From Alentia gelatinosa (taxonomy: Eukaryota > Annelida > Polychaeta > Phyllodocida > Polynoidae): a stretch of DNA of 64,000 bases. Both the position numbers and the translations under genes were made by a program. This document shows positions 47,089 to 59,892 of this stretch, piece by piece (position 1 is the stretch's first letter; each line of letters begins with the position of its first letter). The stretch is taken from positions 122,681,016 through 122,745,015 of the forward strand of contig OX465580.1 in assembly GCA_950022655.1 (NCBI GenBank), given 5' to 3'. The notes beneath the pieces were generated by a model, which searched no databases, was not told the DNA's origin, and worked only from the letters and a program-made list of their open reading frames with translations.

Positions 47089-47207
47089 ACTGGTTTTGCA
47101 TACGAGTGACCGTAGTTGACGACACAATATGGTCGCTGTCGCTCGGATATTATTACGCGTCAACTACTCTGAGATTACAGTCATTCGTACACAAAACCAG
47201 TCATTAT
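47089..47207. mobile_element. Hairpin MITE with ACGCGTCAACTAC core
   Basis: Arms GACTGGTTTTGCATACGAGTG and its near complement CATTCGTACACAAAACCAGTC. The core carries TATTATTACGCGTCAACTAC, the complement of the core in the 181-511 family. Confidence 0.65.
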
Positions 47208-48271
47208 CGTATATTTACTATCATGATTTGAGGTAATTGTATGGCTCGTAGGTGAAAATTACTGATACGATGCAATGTTATACCGTTTAATGAGATCTGA
47301 AAAGACAGTTAAATAACGGAGTTCAGCTAACAACAAACCGGTCAGGTTATTGTGTCCTGCGACAGGTTTTTCACAAATCAGATGCCATGCAATGTAATGG
47401 AATGGGAAACGACAAAACTGATGTATTCGAGACACCTGAATGATGCTGGGATATCTTTTTACGAGTTTTTGCTCATCCATAAAAATGTTTCAAGCTCTCA
47501 TGATTTCAGACTTGTTTGCCGTCTCCCTCTCAAAGGCCACTTTTTACGTCCAAGACCTTTCCTCGAATGACCTGCCAATGGTTCATCTCACAAATTGAAC
47601 ACGGTTCTGGCTGTTCATGCCTCTCATCCTCAGTAGGTCACAACAAGTGGGCTTTCCCTTAAAACTAACACAGTCTCTGGCGCAGGTGTTCAGTATACAC
47701 TGGGGGTGTTTCTACAACGAATTTACCCCAATGTACGAGCTCGATTGGACACCAAAGCCATGGGTATCCGATAAATAGCCTGCGCACACATATCTCTTGA
47801 TTTACGAGAATGGGGGCCTTTGAAAGTACTATATTGTGGGCAGAGAGGGCGGAAATTGGGCGCCTTTGAAAGCTGGGTCGAACACAGCTTTTGCAGGTGC
47901 ATAGCATTACCGAGTATCAACGACTTTGTCAGGCTGAATAATCCCAGCCCATAGATATAAATCTTGTCCTTTAGTATCATATTACCTTACTTGACGAGAC
48001 AGGGTGACGTATATTCCCCGAAGCACACATTTTGGAAAATTCTGTAGTTAGCATTCCCTTCATATAGCTAAACACACTTGTATTATTTCACTTCTTTTTT
48101 TTCCTTATAATTAACTTAATTTGATGTGGTTGCATAGTATTTTCCATATTACACAGGTTTTTCTCGAATACCTGTTTTTCTTGTTTACTCTTTTCTCCTA
48201 ATCATCAATGAATTAACCCAATTGCTTCAGTATTCCTATGAAATGCGAAGTTAAGACTGCGATACTTCCCT
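47208..48271. other. No gene recognised
   Basis: No exon or repeat family identified; a short T-run is near 48098. Confidence 0.3.
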
Positions 48272-48410
48272 TTACTATATATCCATGCCGTATATACTGT
48301 AAATACGCACCGTTTTGGCATATGACGTAAAAATACTGTACGGACCAGTGGTCCGTACACCAAAATACGGACTACCTTCCCACACACATTTATTAAAATT
48401 TTGGTTGCTT
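48272..48410. mobile_element. GGTCCGTAC-family MITE, copy 1
   Basis: GGACCAGTGGTCCGTACACC and AATACGCACCGTTTTGGCAT. An inverted relative is at 52170-52322. Confidence 0.6.
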
Positions 48411-48444
48411 GGCAAATTGAAATTACTTTTTTTTTAATTTCGGG

Positions 48445-48615
48445 TATATAGTAAATATATAACGTCCAACCATGCTGTACAAGCTATACAAAACTCAATG
48501 ATAATTTACTATTTGTACGGAACTCGGCATTAATGCCTCGTTCCGTACGAACCGTAAATTAGCATCTCGTTTAGTAGCTTGTACAGCATGGTCAGGACGT
48601 TCTATATAAGTATCG
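48445..48615. mobile_element. Hairpin MITE, TATATAGTAA ends
   Basis: ACCATGCTGTACAAGC pairs with GCTTGTACAGCATGGT. Centre GGAACTCGGCATTAATGCCT. Near-identical centre at 50860-51018. Confidence 0.7.
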
Positions 48616-50859
48616 TTTGTGGTTTACAGTGAACAAGAAGGGTTTGAACGTACTGTCTTACTTTCTACACGGTAGTCAGCTGGAGGAAAAAGGATGGGAT
48701 GGGAGTGGCGCCGTGTGATAGGCATTTCACTAACTGCCTGGTTCGTATCGCCTCCTGCAGGACAGAACACAATTACCTTTCCACTGAATAGCTCAGGGGA
48801 AAGTCCCAAGCCATCTGACCGACCAGCTGGTCATCCGGTGCAAAGTCAGTGTTGAAGAACTACTATTATTTACATGCTCATTGACGTCTTTACAGTATTT
48901 GGTAATCAAAATTTAACATATTGTGATATCTGAGAAAGTCAAATGAAATCAAATAAATCATGAATATGGAAAATTATCTTTATATATTATTACATACCTG
49001 AGTGCGAATGTCAGTGAAATACTACCCTCTCACGCGGGTGTCGTATTCGCCGACTACGGTCCACTATGGTGAGCTTCGTCGCACTGCAAGATATTAACGT
49101 GCATATATCCTAGTCTCTGCTTTTCGATAAGCGTGTGTAATCAACGTCATCGCGACCGATGTCAACATGGCGGACAACGTCGAATCGTGACTTGAAAATC
49201 GTGATACAGGCCCCCGTAACAACTAGAAGTGTTTAATGGTCAAATATTGCGGTGGCTAAAGTGTGGCTTGCACGTACAACAGTTGAAATAGCTCAAATAT
49301 TCGAGATCCATCGATAGTAACAACTCACTTTGTTCTGCAATGGGTGACACACAGACAGGCCGGATGTGGAAAGTCCGCCACAGGTGACCTCGAACTAAGA
49401 CATAGTTCGCCCACAGTAAGGACAGTATTGTTGTATTCAACATCTTTGTCTGAAAGTAGTTTTTTTACCCAATCGATAATCACTGGTGGAGACCTGAATC
49501 CATGAAATAAGTATGTCATCCATGGTTCCTAAATCTTGACGAATTATCTATTTGCGTGATTACGATAGTCAAATAGTTCAATCACTTTATCGCATTGACT
49601 CATTTCTGACTAGTTGATTCGGGTTTCCACGGTGCAATGAAAGAAATCTTGTTTTATTGGACAATGGATTCAATTTATTAAATCTCAAAGCAATCCGGTT
49701 AAATTTCTAATTCAAATTTTCGTTATGATACTGAATATCTATCTACATGTTTTTCAAGATCATAACTTAGCCGTTATTGGCCGGGAAGGGCTGCAGATTC
49801 TAAATTTATATATGATGTTGGACACACCACGCCTGTGTTCATCAGCTTGTATTGTATTGTATTGTCCTAGTATATATGTATTGTATCATTGTAATTCTCA
49901 TATAAGACTATCTTGTATGCGCGTCTTGTATGTCTTTGTAATTCTCATGTAAGTTATCTTGTATATACATATGAAATGTTCAAGAGTATCACAAAAACCA
50001 TTATGTTAGAAAATATTATAGGTCTGAACGAGTGATAAGCGGCTGGAATGTGTGGGGGCCCATACCCATCATCACAAGCAGCAAGATTGTCTTGGATAGA
50101 TAAGAACTGATGTATTAGATTGTAAGTAAAAATACGGAATTATATGCCTACATTTGTAATCGATGATGTTATTATGTTAACAGGAAAAGAAACCTGATGA
50201 AAACCAGCGCACGCATACATGCAATGCTGACAGGTTTCTCTTATTGGCTCTAGTGATTGATGAATATCAAAAAACAAAATGTATACTGTGTAAACTGAAT
50301 AGAACCAATAAAATCTGATAAAAAAAAAAAAATTAAAAAAAATAGCATTACCCCATGCTGTAGTGCTGATCTTATATTAAATGAATGTATAGTGATTTAT
50401 ATAAATCGGTATGACAAAAAAGGGTACACAGAGTCAAAAGACCTGCGAGGACAATGGTAAAATGAAACATTAACACACTACGTAGCTGTAATGCTTTTGT
50501 CTCCGTCTTGCTGGATCGGTTCATGGAAGAACGTCCTGTAAAAGGATGAATGTACTTAGTCCCTCTTTACTGAATAAAAAGAAAAGAAAAAAAAGGGGGG
50601 CATGCGAGAAGGGATGCAGAATTCGCTATGTCGGGTTTTAGCCATTTCTCTATTGTCTTAAATCGCTGCTAATTTTGGTGGCTGCAGAATTCACATCTGA
50701 TATGGCACATCCCCTTTGGATGTACACTTAAAACAAGTGCTGCTTTCTAAAAAATACTAAATAACAACCGGATACCAGTAGTAAATCGATGGCGGAATAT
50801 AGCCTTAGAATACTTAAATGAAGCCAAATACATATGAGTGTACGCCACCCAGGGTTCAG
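48616..50859. other. Mostly featureless DNA; one promoter-like patch
   Basis: At 49020-49200 CG dinucleotides are more frequent, and CAACATGGCGGAC (a YY1-type ATGGCGG context) opens an 8-codon frame (49167-49190). AATAAAATCTGAT followed by A-runs at about 50307-50341 looks like an old retroposed 3' end. Confidence 0.3.
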
Positions 50860-51018
50860 TAATTATATAGAACGTCCTGACCATGCTGTACAAGTCACAG
50901 AACGAGATGATAATTTACGGTTTGTACGGAACTCGGCATAAATGCCTCGTTCCGTACAAACCGTAAATTATCATCTCGTTCTGTGACTTGTACAAGCATG
51001 GTTGGACGTTATATATTT
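50860..51018. mobile_element. Hairpin MITE, sibling of 48445-48615
   Basis: ACCATGCTGTACAAGTCACA and its complement, centre GGAACTCGGCATAAATGCCT. Confidence 0.75.
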
Positions 51019-51400
51019 GGCCAGATGTCACGGATTGTCGTCAAATGACCATTATTGCTTCTCCAAACAACAAAAAGCTAAATTTGATAGAAATCTAAGA
51101 TTTTTTGTGTATTCTGGTCGGGCTTAGTAAGATCTTGAAGGGGAACCATAGTTTTGCCTATGTGGGATCATAAATAAGGGAGCTAGGAGGCCCAAACTAC
51201 CCAAAAAGAGGGTTTTTCACAATAAAATGCAAATACCATTCCTGCAACTGTCAGCATTAGTGGCAAAAGATAATAATATTGACAATTATCATTCTTAACT
51301 GAGACCCCTTAGGCTAAAAAAAAAATTTGGGACCATTTAAGCATTCATGGCCAAGCTATTATACTCTTTGCATGGCAAAATGTTCATGTGTAGTTTTAGA

Positions 51401-51784
51401 GTGGAAACGATTGACTCCCAAAAGAAGGAACCCTCCCAATACCTACATACAGCACAAACAGGAATAAAATATATCCTGGTAAGCCTTAACATGTACCTAT
51501 TTATATATGAAGAAAAAAATACATCTAACTATATTATGATAGCACCAGGAGCCTATTCACTTGGTTTGTGTAGTTTTTGTGTGGAAACGATTGACTCCCA
51601 CCCTATGGTGATAGCTAACATGTATGTTATATCTAACTATTGTCCATTTAATATAACTACCCCCTAATATCAAGGTAACTTCACATGGTACCAGCTTTCT
51701 TGTACTCCTTTCCTGTACACAGTCATGAACCCATATCTGAGAATGTGGAAACGATTGACTCCCTGTGGAAACGATTGACCCCCT
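51401..51784. repeat. Recurring GTGGAAACGATTGACTCCC motif
   Basis: Copies at 51401, 51581 (exactly 180 bp on), 51745 and 51765 (last C-C variant). The first two are preceded by GTGTAGTTTT. A partial complement AATCAATCATTTCCACA is near 51930. Confidence 0.85.
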
Positions 51785-52169
51785 GGCTGATTTTCCCTTA
51801 GTAAGGTTCAAAACCAAAAAAAAATGAATACCTACTCAAACTAGTCATGGAGTTTAAAGACAAATTGGACAATTAGCCTTCAAAAATACATTTATTAGTA
51901 TTATCTCTGTAGTGTACAGAAAAAGGGAATCAATCATTTCCACATAGTAAATGTACTACCCAACTTTGGCCCTGTAGTGTATATTTACTATTGGTATTTA
52001 ACCTACCCTCATACATCCAACATATACACCACCCACTGTACTACTTATACACAAAAGATTTTGACCATACTCCTAACTTTATTTCTCACCCCTGTCCCTG
52101 TCCATTTAATGACGATCCGTGACATCTGGCCATTTACTATATTCCCGAAATTTAAAAAAAATCATTAAT

Positions 52170-52322
52170 TTAATTTTTAACAACCGATATGTTAATAAAC
52201 GTGTATGGCAAGGTGGTCAGTATTTTAGTGTACGGACCAGCGGTCCGTACAGTGATTTTATGTCATATGCCGAAACGGTGCGTATTTACAGAATATACGG
52301 CATGGGTATATAGTAATGTATG
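52170..52322. mobile_element. GGTCCGTAC-family MITE, inverted copy 2
   Basis: GTACGGACCAGCGGTCCGTA plus GCCGAAACGGTGCGTATTTA and ATGGGTATATAGTAATG. Antiparallel to 48272-48410. Confidence 0.6.
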
Positions 52323-55300
52323 TTACTCAAATATGAAAACATTGACACCAATCTATTACCACGTAATATTCTGACTTGAACGAATTGTCATTATGATCCC
52401 CTAAGAAACATTTTTCTGTGACTGTTGGTCCCATTCTGGGGACGAGACTGACACCCTACAGTCTTTGATTGAGAATTTCCGGTCGGAAGGCCACTCTATC
52501 AACGCTTTCATCATCAACAAACACTTGCGCCCGTCCTCTTCTCGGTTTTGTTTTCATTTAAGGTCTCAATTCACAGAATAAAGAAAACGTCATGATTAGT
52601 CTCCAAGTTTCTTTCAAATTTTCTTCGCCACTTGGCTGAGTCCGTCTTCCTTCATCTTCCATCATCCTGAGCTATTATTTAGATGCACTTTTCTTACTTT
52701 GTCAATGGGAGAGGCGTTGCAAGCCATCAATTTCTGTTTTTGATGTTATTGTGGCATTGGAAAATATTGTAGAGGTCAATTAAACCATATAAAATACAAT
52801 TTGTACTTGTTATATGATCCAAATGAATGGAGCTATAAGGGATGGATCACGAAAGCTAAAAGCTATCGCAATTGTAAAGAAAATGAAATGGGTAAAACAC
52901 CGAACAGTGTATAACGGTTGCAGAGTTTTGATAATAGCTTCAGAAATATATTTCCCTATTAAAAGCTGAAAACAATGACCATGAGGGGAGGTCCAAAGAC
53001 AGCCACCTAAAGTTCAGAGTGTAATTTAAAGACCTCTGTATGGCTTGAAGGGGCCTACTAATTTCATTATCCGAAAGATGCGTTGGAAACTCAAGCGGGA
53101 CAGTGTGTGTTCCAAAAAGCGGCATATTCACTGGCCAATCGCACGTGGCTTGTGACCCTTTGTCTTAAAAGAAAGGGGAAAACTAAATGTGAGAGAAGCA
53201 AGAAATGGGCGGATGAATGAGATTGGCTGGAGGTTGAGATCAGAGGGCAGGACTTCTTTACTCGCCGTGGCCCTGTGGGCTTGCGCTAGTGCCACGGTCA
53301 GACCTCCTCCTTGTCTTTCTACCTATGCTGAGTCACTCTCCACATACAGACGTCACTCTCCTTGCCAATCCTATAAGGAGTGATCATGCCGGGCAGTATC
53401 ATTCCTCTCCTTCCTATATCCGTTCAAATAGAGGGACTTTCTAAACTCGCATCAATATGTGTACATGCAAGTATTTCATGCATGGGGGTGATGGTTATGT
53501 TAGAACACTATGCAGTTTATAGTGTTCGGTCATCTCAGTAATACCCAATCACGGTTCTGTCAATTGTATGTTTTGTGTATTCTGTGACTTCGATTTTCGA
53601 TTTTCTGCGATGTCTTTTTAGAGGGCGTAGAGTACTAAGTGTATGTTTCGTCGTATTCTGTCACTTCTATTTGTGATTTTCTGCTAGAGAGCTAAATAGA
53701 TGTGGTGTTCATGAATGGCAAGCCGCCATTAACGTTTTGACAAATGTCGTCTGCAGTAAACAGCTATAGCGACCATGCAGCGTCTCCCTTCGTCTTGGCG
53801 GGAGACTCGAAGCTGGTTTTGGCAGGCTGACGGCTCGTCTAGCACCGGCTCTTTTACTGCCTCACACTCAAATGCCTGTTGGATCATCAAAATCGTACTT
53901 CTGTAGGTTCGCTGGAGCTCAGTTTGACCTCTCGCAGTTGATTACAACTCTGTTTAGTTTTGGGGGAAAGAATAGACAGCTTCGGGTTGGCTAACCTCGG
54001 TGAATTTAGTATATTTCCTAAACAAAGAAAAAAAAGGGGGAAAAAACCGAGTGAACTCCGGATATTGATACATTAATCCATGAATTCAGTAATAGCTGTG
54101 TTAGAACTAAATGTTGACATTAGTTTGTGTTGGCAAGTTTTGAAGGAAAAGGTGGTGAATGATTTTAGTGCAACACTGATCTTACTCTAGATGTTTTTAG
54201 ATGTATGATTGAGATATACGGAGATTCAACAGTTATTCTATGAGCGAGCGAATTTATCCACAATATGTGTGCTGGCTATATTAATGACACTACAGAAGGG
54301 ATATATTTGAAACTGTTAAGTGGCCCAGATAGCATTGGAAGCCAGTACCCTCCAGTACCCTCCTCGCTGTTATTGTAATAGAATCTCCATAGCCTTGGCG
54401 ACTGAGACATTTTATGTCTTCACCATAGATAACACTAGAGTTGCCTAGAGTGGGGCGTAGGAGTGAGGTTGATGGGGCCCGGCGGGGAGGGTGGGGAGAT
54501 GGTCTCGTCAGAGTCTCGGAGACGCAGGGGACACACGACGCTCGTGGAAGATGATGATAAGAACGCAGCCTGTCTGAAAGATGACTTCCGCCAGCGTTCC
54601 CCAGCATGTACTGACTTCCGGTGACGCTAGATTTATTGGCGACGTGGATCTGGTGGTGAATCCAGCGGCAAGAAGAACAGCGTAATACATGTCTGTCTGA
54701 GCAACTCTGTGGAGGAGCCGCTGAACCGGGGTTGGTGGGAACACTCTCCCAGCAGATCTTTCGTTGAGGTTGCGCTTACTATTCTCTGCAATTTCATAAG
54801 TTGGGAATTTCTGGAATTGTTAAATGAGCTCCAGGAAAAACCACTGCATAATGACTAACACAAAGCACGGGTATGGACATACAATTTATTGAGCATATTG
54901 TAGATACGAGATAAGTTTTAGAGATCCATCATAACATACATTAGAGATAAGAGATAGTTCAGGAGCTATTGATGAGCCCTACAGAGTAGGAGAGAATGAA
55001 GAGATGAGACTGAAGAGTTTTTGTAGGGTGGGTGGGTGGGTGGTTCCTTCTCGTGGGCGGCCCAGGGTTGAAGTGAATGTCGGCGGGGTGGCGTGGGGTG
55101 ACCCCATGAGGGACATGTGACCGGAAGGAGTTGCAGGAGTCCCTAGCGACCGGGTGTGAGTTCCTAACGACCGTGCTCAGTTTCGCATTAAAGCCAACTC
55201 TTCAGTTAGTTATTGTTATGGTTGATATATTTGTTGTCAAGTATTGTCATACGGCTATTAGACTATATGATATTGTAATACAATACCTATTTACTATATA

Positions 55301-56466
55301 GTTAATTGACTGTGTGATATATTGATGAAAGAGTCAAATACGATGCAAGAAATTCCTGAACCCTTGAAGTATGATATCTCGAGAGCACAAATTGAGACTC
55401 AATTGTAAAATTGATACAAAAAAATGACAAAATGTATAAATGAGTCGAGACGCAAAAAATCCTAATATTATTATGTTTATTATGCGTGATGTCAAAGAAA
55501 ACCAGCAAACAAGGGCTGATGACATCTCGCTTTTATTGGAAGTGTTATCAACGAGAAAACTCATGGAACGATTATGGATGTAACTAAGTGAACCAATAAA
55601 AGAATATGATTAAAAAAAATGAAAAAAAAGCTCTAATGTTAACTCACAGTTGATTGGGCTACCCCTTCAAAAGAACACATGTATCATGTTGACAAACAAA
55701 TCACTACACCGCACGAGGTGCTTTCCACTGAGGAAAGTAATCCCAATATCTATTGATGATTTTACATTACAAACAACAGAAATGAGTATATATTATTCAC
55801 CATATAAATATGTGCATCTCTTGTCACAAGTGAAACACAAAATACTCCCCAAAACGCTTAGAATTTAGGATATTGGGAAAACTGGCGCATGGGACAGATT
55901 TTCTCCCAAAAAGGCAGGTCGGTGCAGAGATGCAAACGGCCGCAGGAAGCAAAGCGCAGGATCTGTGCTAGGAGAGTGGAGTGGGAGACGGGAAGCGCTG
56001 GTCCTGCTCTTAGGGTAACCTGCCGGTGACAAGCCTTTCAATAGAACGACCATCGCAGTACCAGCAAACCGGAAACTTATGAGACTCTGGGGCACACGAG
56101 CGCACCAATGATGTTTGAAAACTAATCATTTGATTTTTTTTTTATCATTTTAATCAAACTATTTCAATTTCTAACAAGTGTCCTGTTTGGTAAGGCTTCG
56201 ATAATTGTAGTTATCCAAGCATTCCTTGTTCTGATGATGAATTTAATCAGGCAAATGAGACAAAGTCATGCGGAATAGCGGCATAGAATTTCAAAGGTGA
56301 GTTTCGCAATATAAAATGCCACTCGCCTTGATAACCCCCTCTGTGAATACTGCACTTATAAAGATATTACTATTGTGCATCGTCTTTGATATTTATATCC
56401 AATCTGAATCTAGATGATGTTTACTTCCTTTATTAAGTTTATATGTTTGGTTGTGGGTTGGTGTAA
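52323..56466. other. No gene recognised; some GC-richer unique sequence
   Basis: 53090-54060 and 54440-54760 are GC-richer and non-repetitive, with CCAAT-type boxes near 53140, 53220 and 53370. Both strands have open frames of 60-105 codons at 54290-54744 that I cannot identify and do not call as exons. GGGTGGGTGGGTGGGTGG at 55026-55043 could form a G-quadruplex. Confidence 0.3.
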
Positions 56467-56859
56467 AGCTAGGTTTACACTAGCACCCCGGCAGTCCCGG
56501 CAATGGATTTCGGCACAATCCTAACTTGACTTGGTACTTTTGTCGCATTTTTATGGTAATTGCCCGCTCGGCCCCCTATATATCGTCGACGTAAGCCCCA
56601 CCATGTCGAGTTGAGACCGTTGTAGGTGGACCTAACTCGTCCGGCTAGGGTACAAAGGTCGATTTAGGAAAGTCCTGACCAGATCGGACTTTCATGGTAT
56701 TTTTATAGGTTTTTCTCCACTCGGCCCCAAATATCCCGTCGTCTTAAGTCGAGTTAGGTCTAGTTAAGATTGCCGGGCCCGAGGACTTAAGCCCTATTAC
56801 GGCCGTTTCCCATAGAGATAAGTCTGATAAATCTGTTGGGGTTTCACAGAGATGCCTAC

Positions 56860-56861
<2 letters not shown>

Positions 56862-56914
<53 letters not shown>
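56862..56914. repeat. (AT)n microsatellite
   Basis: Uninterrupted TA dinucleotides over about 53 bp. Confidence 0.97.
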
Positions 56915-56918
<4 letters not shown>

Positions 56919-57191
56919 ATAAAATACTTTTGTTCCTTCCCATAATTCACTTTTTTAAAACAGAAGTGATGTTTTGATTAAAAGAAATAGAAAAAATAAT
57001 AAAACATTCATCAAACTTTCCTGTTCACAACCGTTTACAGTTGTTCACCTTCTCCGGTGGTTAGCATTTATCTTATTCAAAGTATTCTCTGCCTGTGACT
57101 GTTGGAAGTTCAATAAATATCCCAACCAACTAGGATGACCTAAGATGACCTACGTCTCCATAGGCCTAATGCTATCTGTAATCCAAGTCGA

Positions 57192-57480
57192 CTAAGGCCT
57201 GGCGTCCACCTACTACGATAAAATCGTAGACCTCCCGATATGGCACTGACACAAAATGTCAAAATCGGTGCCATATCGGGAAGGTGCAAAATCGTAGACA
57301 TATGTCTAGACATGCCAATCCACCACGCATTGTATGGGGTTTTTATCGGTGTCTAATCGCAGAAACGTGGTCAACTACCCCGATATTAGGTAACCTTCCG
57401 ACGCGATTTTGATTTTTTATCGGGAGGTGCACCGTAGACCATATCGAAGCCATATCGTAGTAGGTGGACGCCGGGCCTTA
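57192..57480. mobile_element. GGCGTCCACCTACTACGAT MITE, copy 1 (nested)
   Basis: Ends AAGGCCTGGCGTCCACCTAC and GTAGGTGGACGCCGGGCCTT. Interior CGATATGGCAC and ATCGTAGACATATGTCTAGA. No coding content. Confidence 0.85.
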
Positions 57481-57897
57481 GGATTCACAATCCCGACAAC
57501 CTAGGACCTCCCAAGTCCAATTAAGACCAGTTACGGCAGTCACCACGCTCGAACGCCACAGGGGATTGCTGGGACTGCCGTGGCAGATTTTTTGAAAGTC
57601 AGAAACTTCCCCCGGCAATGTCCCGGCAGCCCGGTCAAGATAGGACTCACATTGCGGACGAGTTAGGACCAAAACCCAAGTACAAATCGAGAAACGTTCG
57701 TGGCAATTGGCGATTGCCGGGACTGCCGGGGTGTTGGTGTAAACCTAGCATAAGGCCCGATCCCACTGAGCTCCAGATCGTCTACGATGTATGCCGATGT
57801 TCCTACTCTAGACTTTTGTGCGAGGTCTGAAATGTCTATCGTAGTAGGTAGACGCCGGGCTTAAATGTATGCTCCCCTTTCTACAGAGCTGGACACT

Positions 57898-58186
57898 AAG
57901 GCCTTGCATCCACCTACTACGATAGAAATTTAGACCAACCGATATGGCACCGATACAAAAAACTAAAATCGGAGACATATCGGGAAGGTGCAAAATCGTA
58001 GACATATATCTAGACATGCCAATCCACCATGTATATTAATGGGTTTTTGTTCGGTGCCTAACCGTGGAAACGTGGTCAACTGCCCCGATATTAGGTGACC
58101 TTCCGATGCAATTTTGATTTTCTATCAGGAGGTGCATCGTAGACCATATCGGTGCCATATTGTAGTAGGTGGACGCCGGGCCTTAT
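57898..58186. mobile_element. GGCGTCCACCTACTACGAT MITE, copy 2
   Basis: AAGGCCTTGCATCCACCTAC on the left and GTAGGTGGACGCCGGGCCTT on the right; same interior as copy 1. Confidence 0.85.
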
Positions 58187-58189
58187 GTT

Positions 58190-58412
58190 GCGTTTCCACC
58201 TACCGATTATGACCCCGATTATGGCATTTTGTACCGCTGACCGATTATGCGACACATTTAGTGTAATAATCGTCAGAATCCACCGCATCTATACAGTGCA
58301 GATCACCCATTATGTGCTACCAATTTTGTTAAAAAGAGAACCACCGACGGACATTTGTACAGGATGAAAATTATCGGCTGAGTTTTTCTCGGCAGGTGGA
58401 AACACCTCATGT
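58190..58412. mobile_element. Related GCGTTTCCACCTACCGATT MITE
   Basis: GTTGCGTTTCCACCTACCGA on the left and TCGGCAGGTGGAAACACC on the right. It follows the design of its neighbour but with a different sequence. Confidence 0.65.
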
Positions 58413-59021
58413 GATGTCTATCAGTATAAACTAATGCCCCTTTTTCTTGGTGTTTCCTCGGTACAATACTGCACTGTTCCTTTTAGCTGATATGACACTA
58501 AACTACCCCAGGGTTAGGGTTGGGGTTAGATACTGGATGATACTTGATGATGCTTCATGATTTTTGTTGTTATGTATGACTAGGTGTACCTACTAATTAT
58601 ATTTTGCTGTTTTACCTTTTTTGTATTTTAGAAAACTAGATAATCAATAAAGAAAAGAAACCTTTTCGCTTCTTAAATCGGATCGACTTTTTGGTTTTAA
58701 GTAAAAAAATTGTATCGTCATTTAATCATAAGTTTACCCTAAGTAATCATCTTAAAGGACTAATAATTTGATAGGTCCAAATAACAGATGAAAAAAGTAA
58801 ACTCTCCCGACAATATTCCATTTCTTACGTGATTTTAATCACGCCCATTCAAATCAAAGTCAAATCATAAATTTCATATCACGGAAATTGAGATTTCCAC
58901 TTACCTGAAGCGATTACTTGAAATAATTACTAAGAGCGATGGTAATTTCATTTTTTGTAAGTGGAGTGTGTCACTCTCGCCAGGTTACCGTATTTCTGTT
59001 TCATATTCCGCTTCTCGACAC

Positions 59022-59312
59022 AGAAACATACTACGATATGGCTCCGATATAGTCTACGATGGACCTTCCGATACAAAATCAAAATCGCATCGGAAGGTCA
59101 CCTAATATCGGGACAGTTGACCAGGTGTCGGCGATTAGGCACCGATGAAAAATGGGGGTCTACCCCTGACGATGTATGGTGAATTGGAATGTCTAGCCAT
59201 ATGTCTACGATTTTGCACCTTCCCGATATGTCTCTGATATTTGCTTTTTGTATCAGTGCCATATCGGTAGGTCTAAATTTCTATCGTAGTAGGTGGACGC
59301 CAGGCCTAAATA
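59022..59312. mobile_element. GGCGTCCACCTACTACGAT MITE, copy 3 (left end truncated)
   Basis: Starts inside the TIR at ACATACTACGATATGGCTCC and ends GTAGGTGGACGCCAGGCCT. Opposite orientation to copy 1. Confidence 0.8.
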
Positions 59313-59351
59313 TATACCACGTGTCATGTCTCTCTCGGTACTGCTATACCA

Positions 59352-59709
59352 TTTATCCTACCCCTACTAAAAAAAAGCCATAGGCTTAACATTGGGTCAC
59401 TTTATTTGGGCTAGCATGCAATAATATCAAGAGACGTCACGAGTTTGAGTCTGAGGTTATTTATGCCACGCATTTTGTTGGCTCCATAATTTCACGAGTC
59501 GAAGACGAGTGACATTACGGAGCCAACAAAATGAGTGGCATAAATTAGCTCAAACTCAAACGAGTGGCGTCTAGATTTTATCCTACCCCGTTTCCATATT
59601 TTTTCAGTATCAGAAAGTAGTGGCATAAACAACACTTTATGTCACGCCTGTGAAATAAACAAATCCCATGTTAAGCCTATGGCGTTTTTTATTAGGGGTA
59701 GGATAATGT
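59352..59709. mobile_element. TATCCTACCCC-ended TIR element
   Basis: TATCCTACCCCTACTAAAAA and GCCATAGGCTTAACATTGGG on the left match the complement of the right end (CCCATGTTAAGCCTATGGCG ... GGGGTAGGATA). A copy of the TATCCTACCCCG inner end lies at about 59580. Confidence 0.75.
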
Positions 59710-59860
59710 ATTATTCATTGCATGAGGGTATAAAAAAAATTGACCAATCAGTGGCCAGAACATGAGCGACGTCACACTAACGCGGTCTCTGAATTGTTGA
59801 CGACCTATGGCTGCACTTGGCAATGCGGCTCACTTGCTTGAGCAACTTGGAGGAACTAAA

Positions 59861-59892
59861 ATGGCTAATTACGCAATAATAACTGGATATCG
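59861..59892 (+). other. Weak candidate first exon
   Basis: ATGGCTAATTACGCAATAAT runs to TATCG/GTGAGT, with GTATAAAAAAAATTGACCAAT about 120 bp upstream. Only 10 codons, no partner exon found, and repeat-like sequence follows. Probably chance or part of a transposon. Confidence 0.15.

Larger units (their letters stand above)
56467..57751. mobile_element. TIR element with GTTTACACTAGCACCCCGGC ends
   Basis: AGCTAGGTTTACACTAGCACC on the left matches the complement of GGTGTTGGTGTAAACCTAGCA on the right, and GGCAGTCCCGGCAATGG continues the match. It has been broken by an (AT)n run and by the MITE at 57192-57480. Confidence 0.75.

Noticed and set aside
54290..54744. Overlapping frames on both strands
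   Set aside because: GC-rich sequence open in several frames, no known domain, no convincing splice pair.
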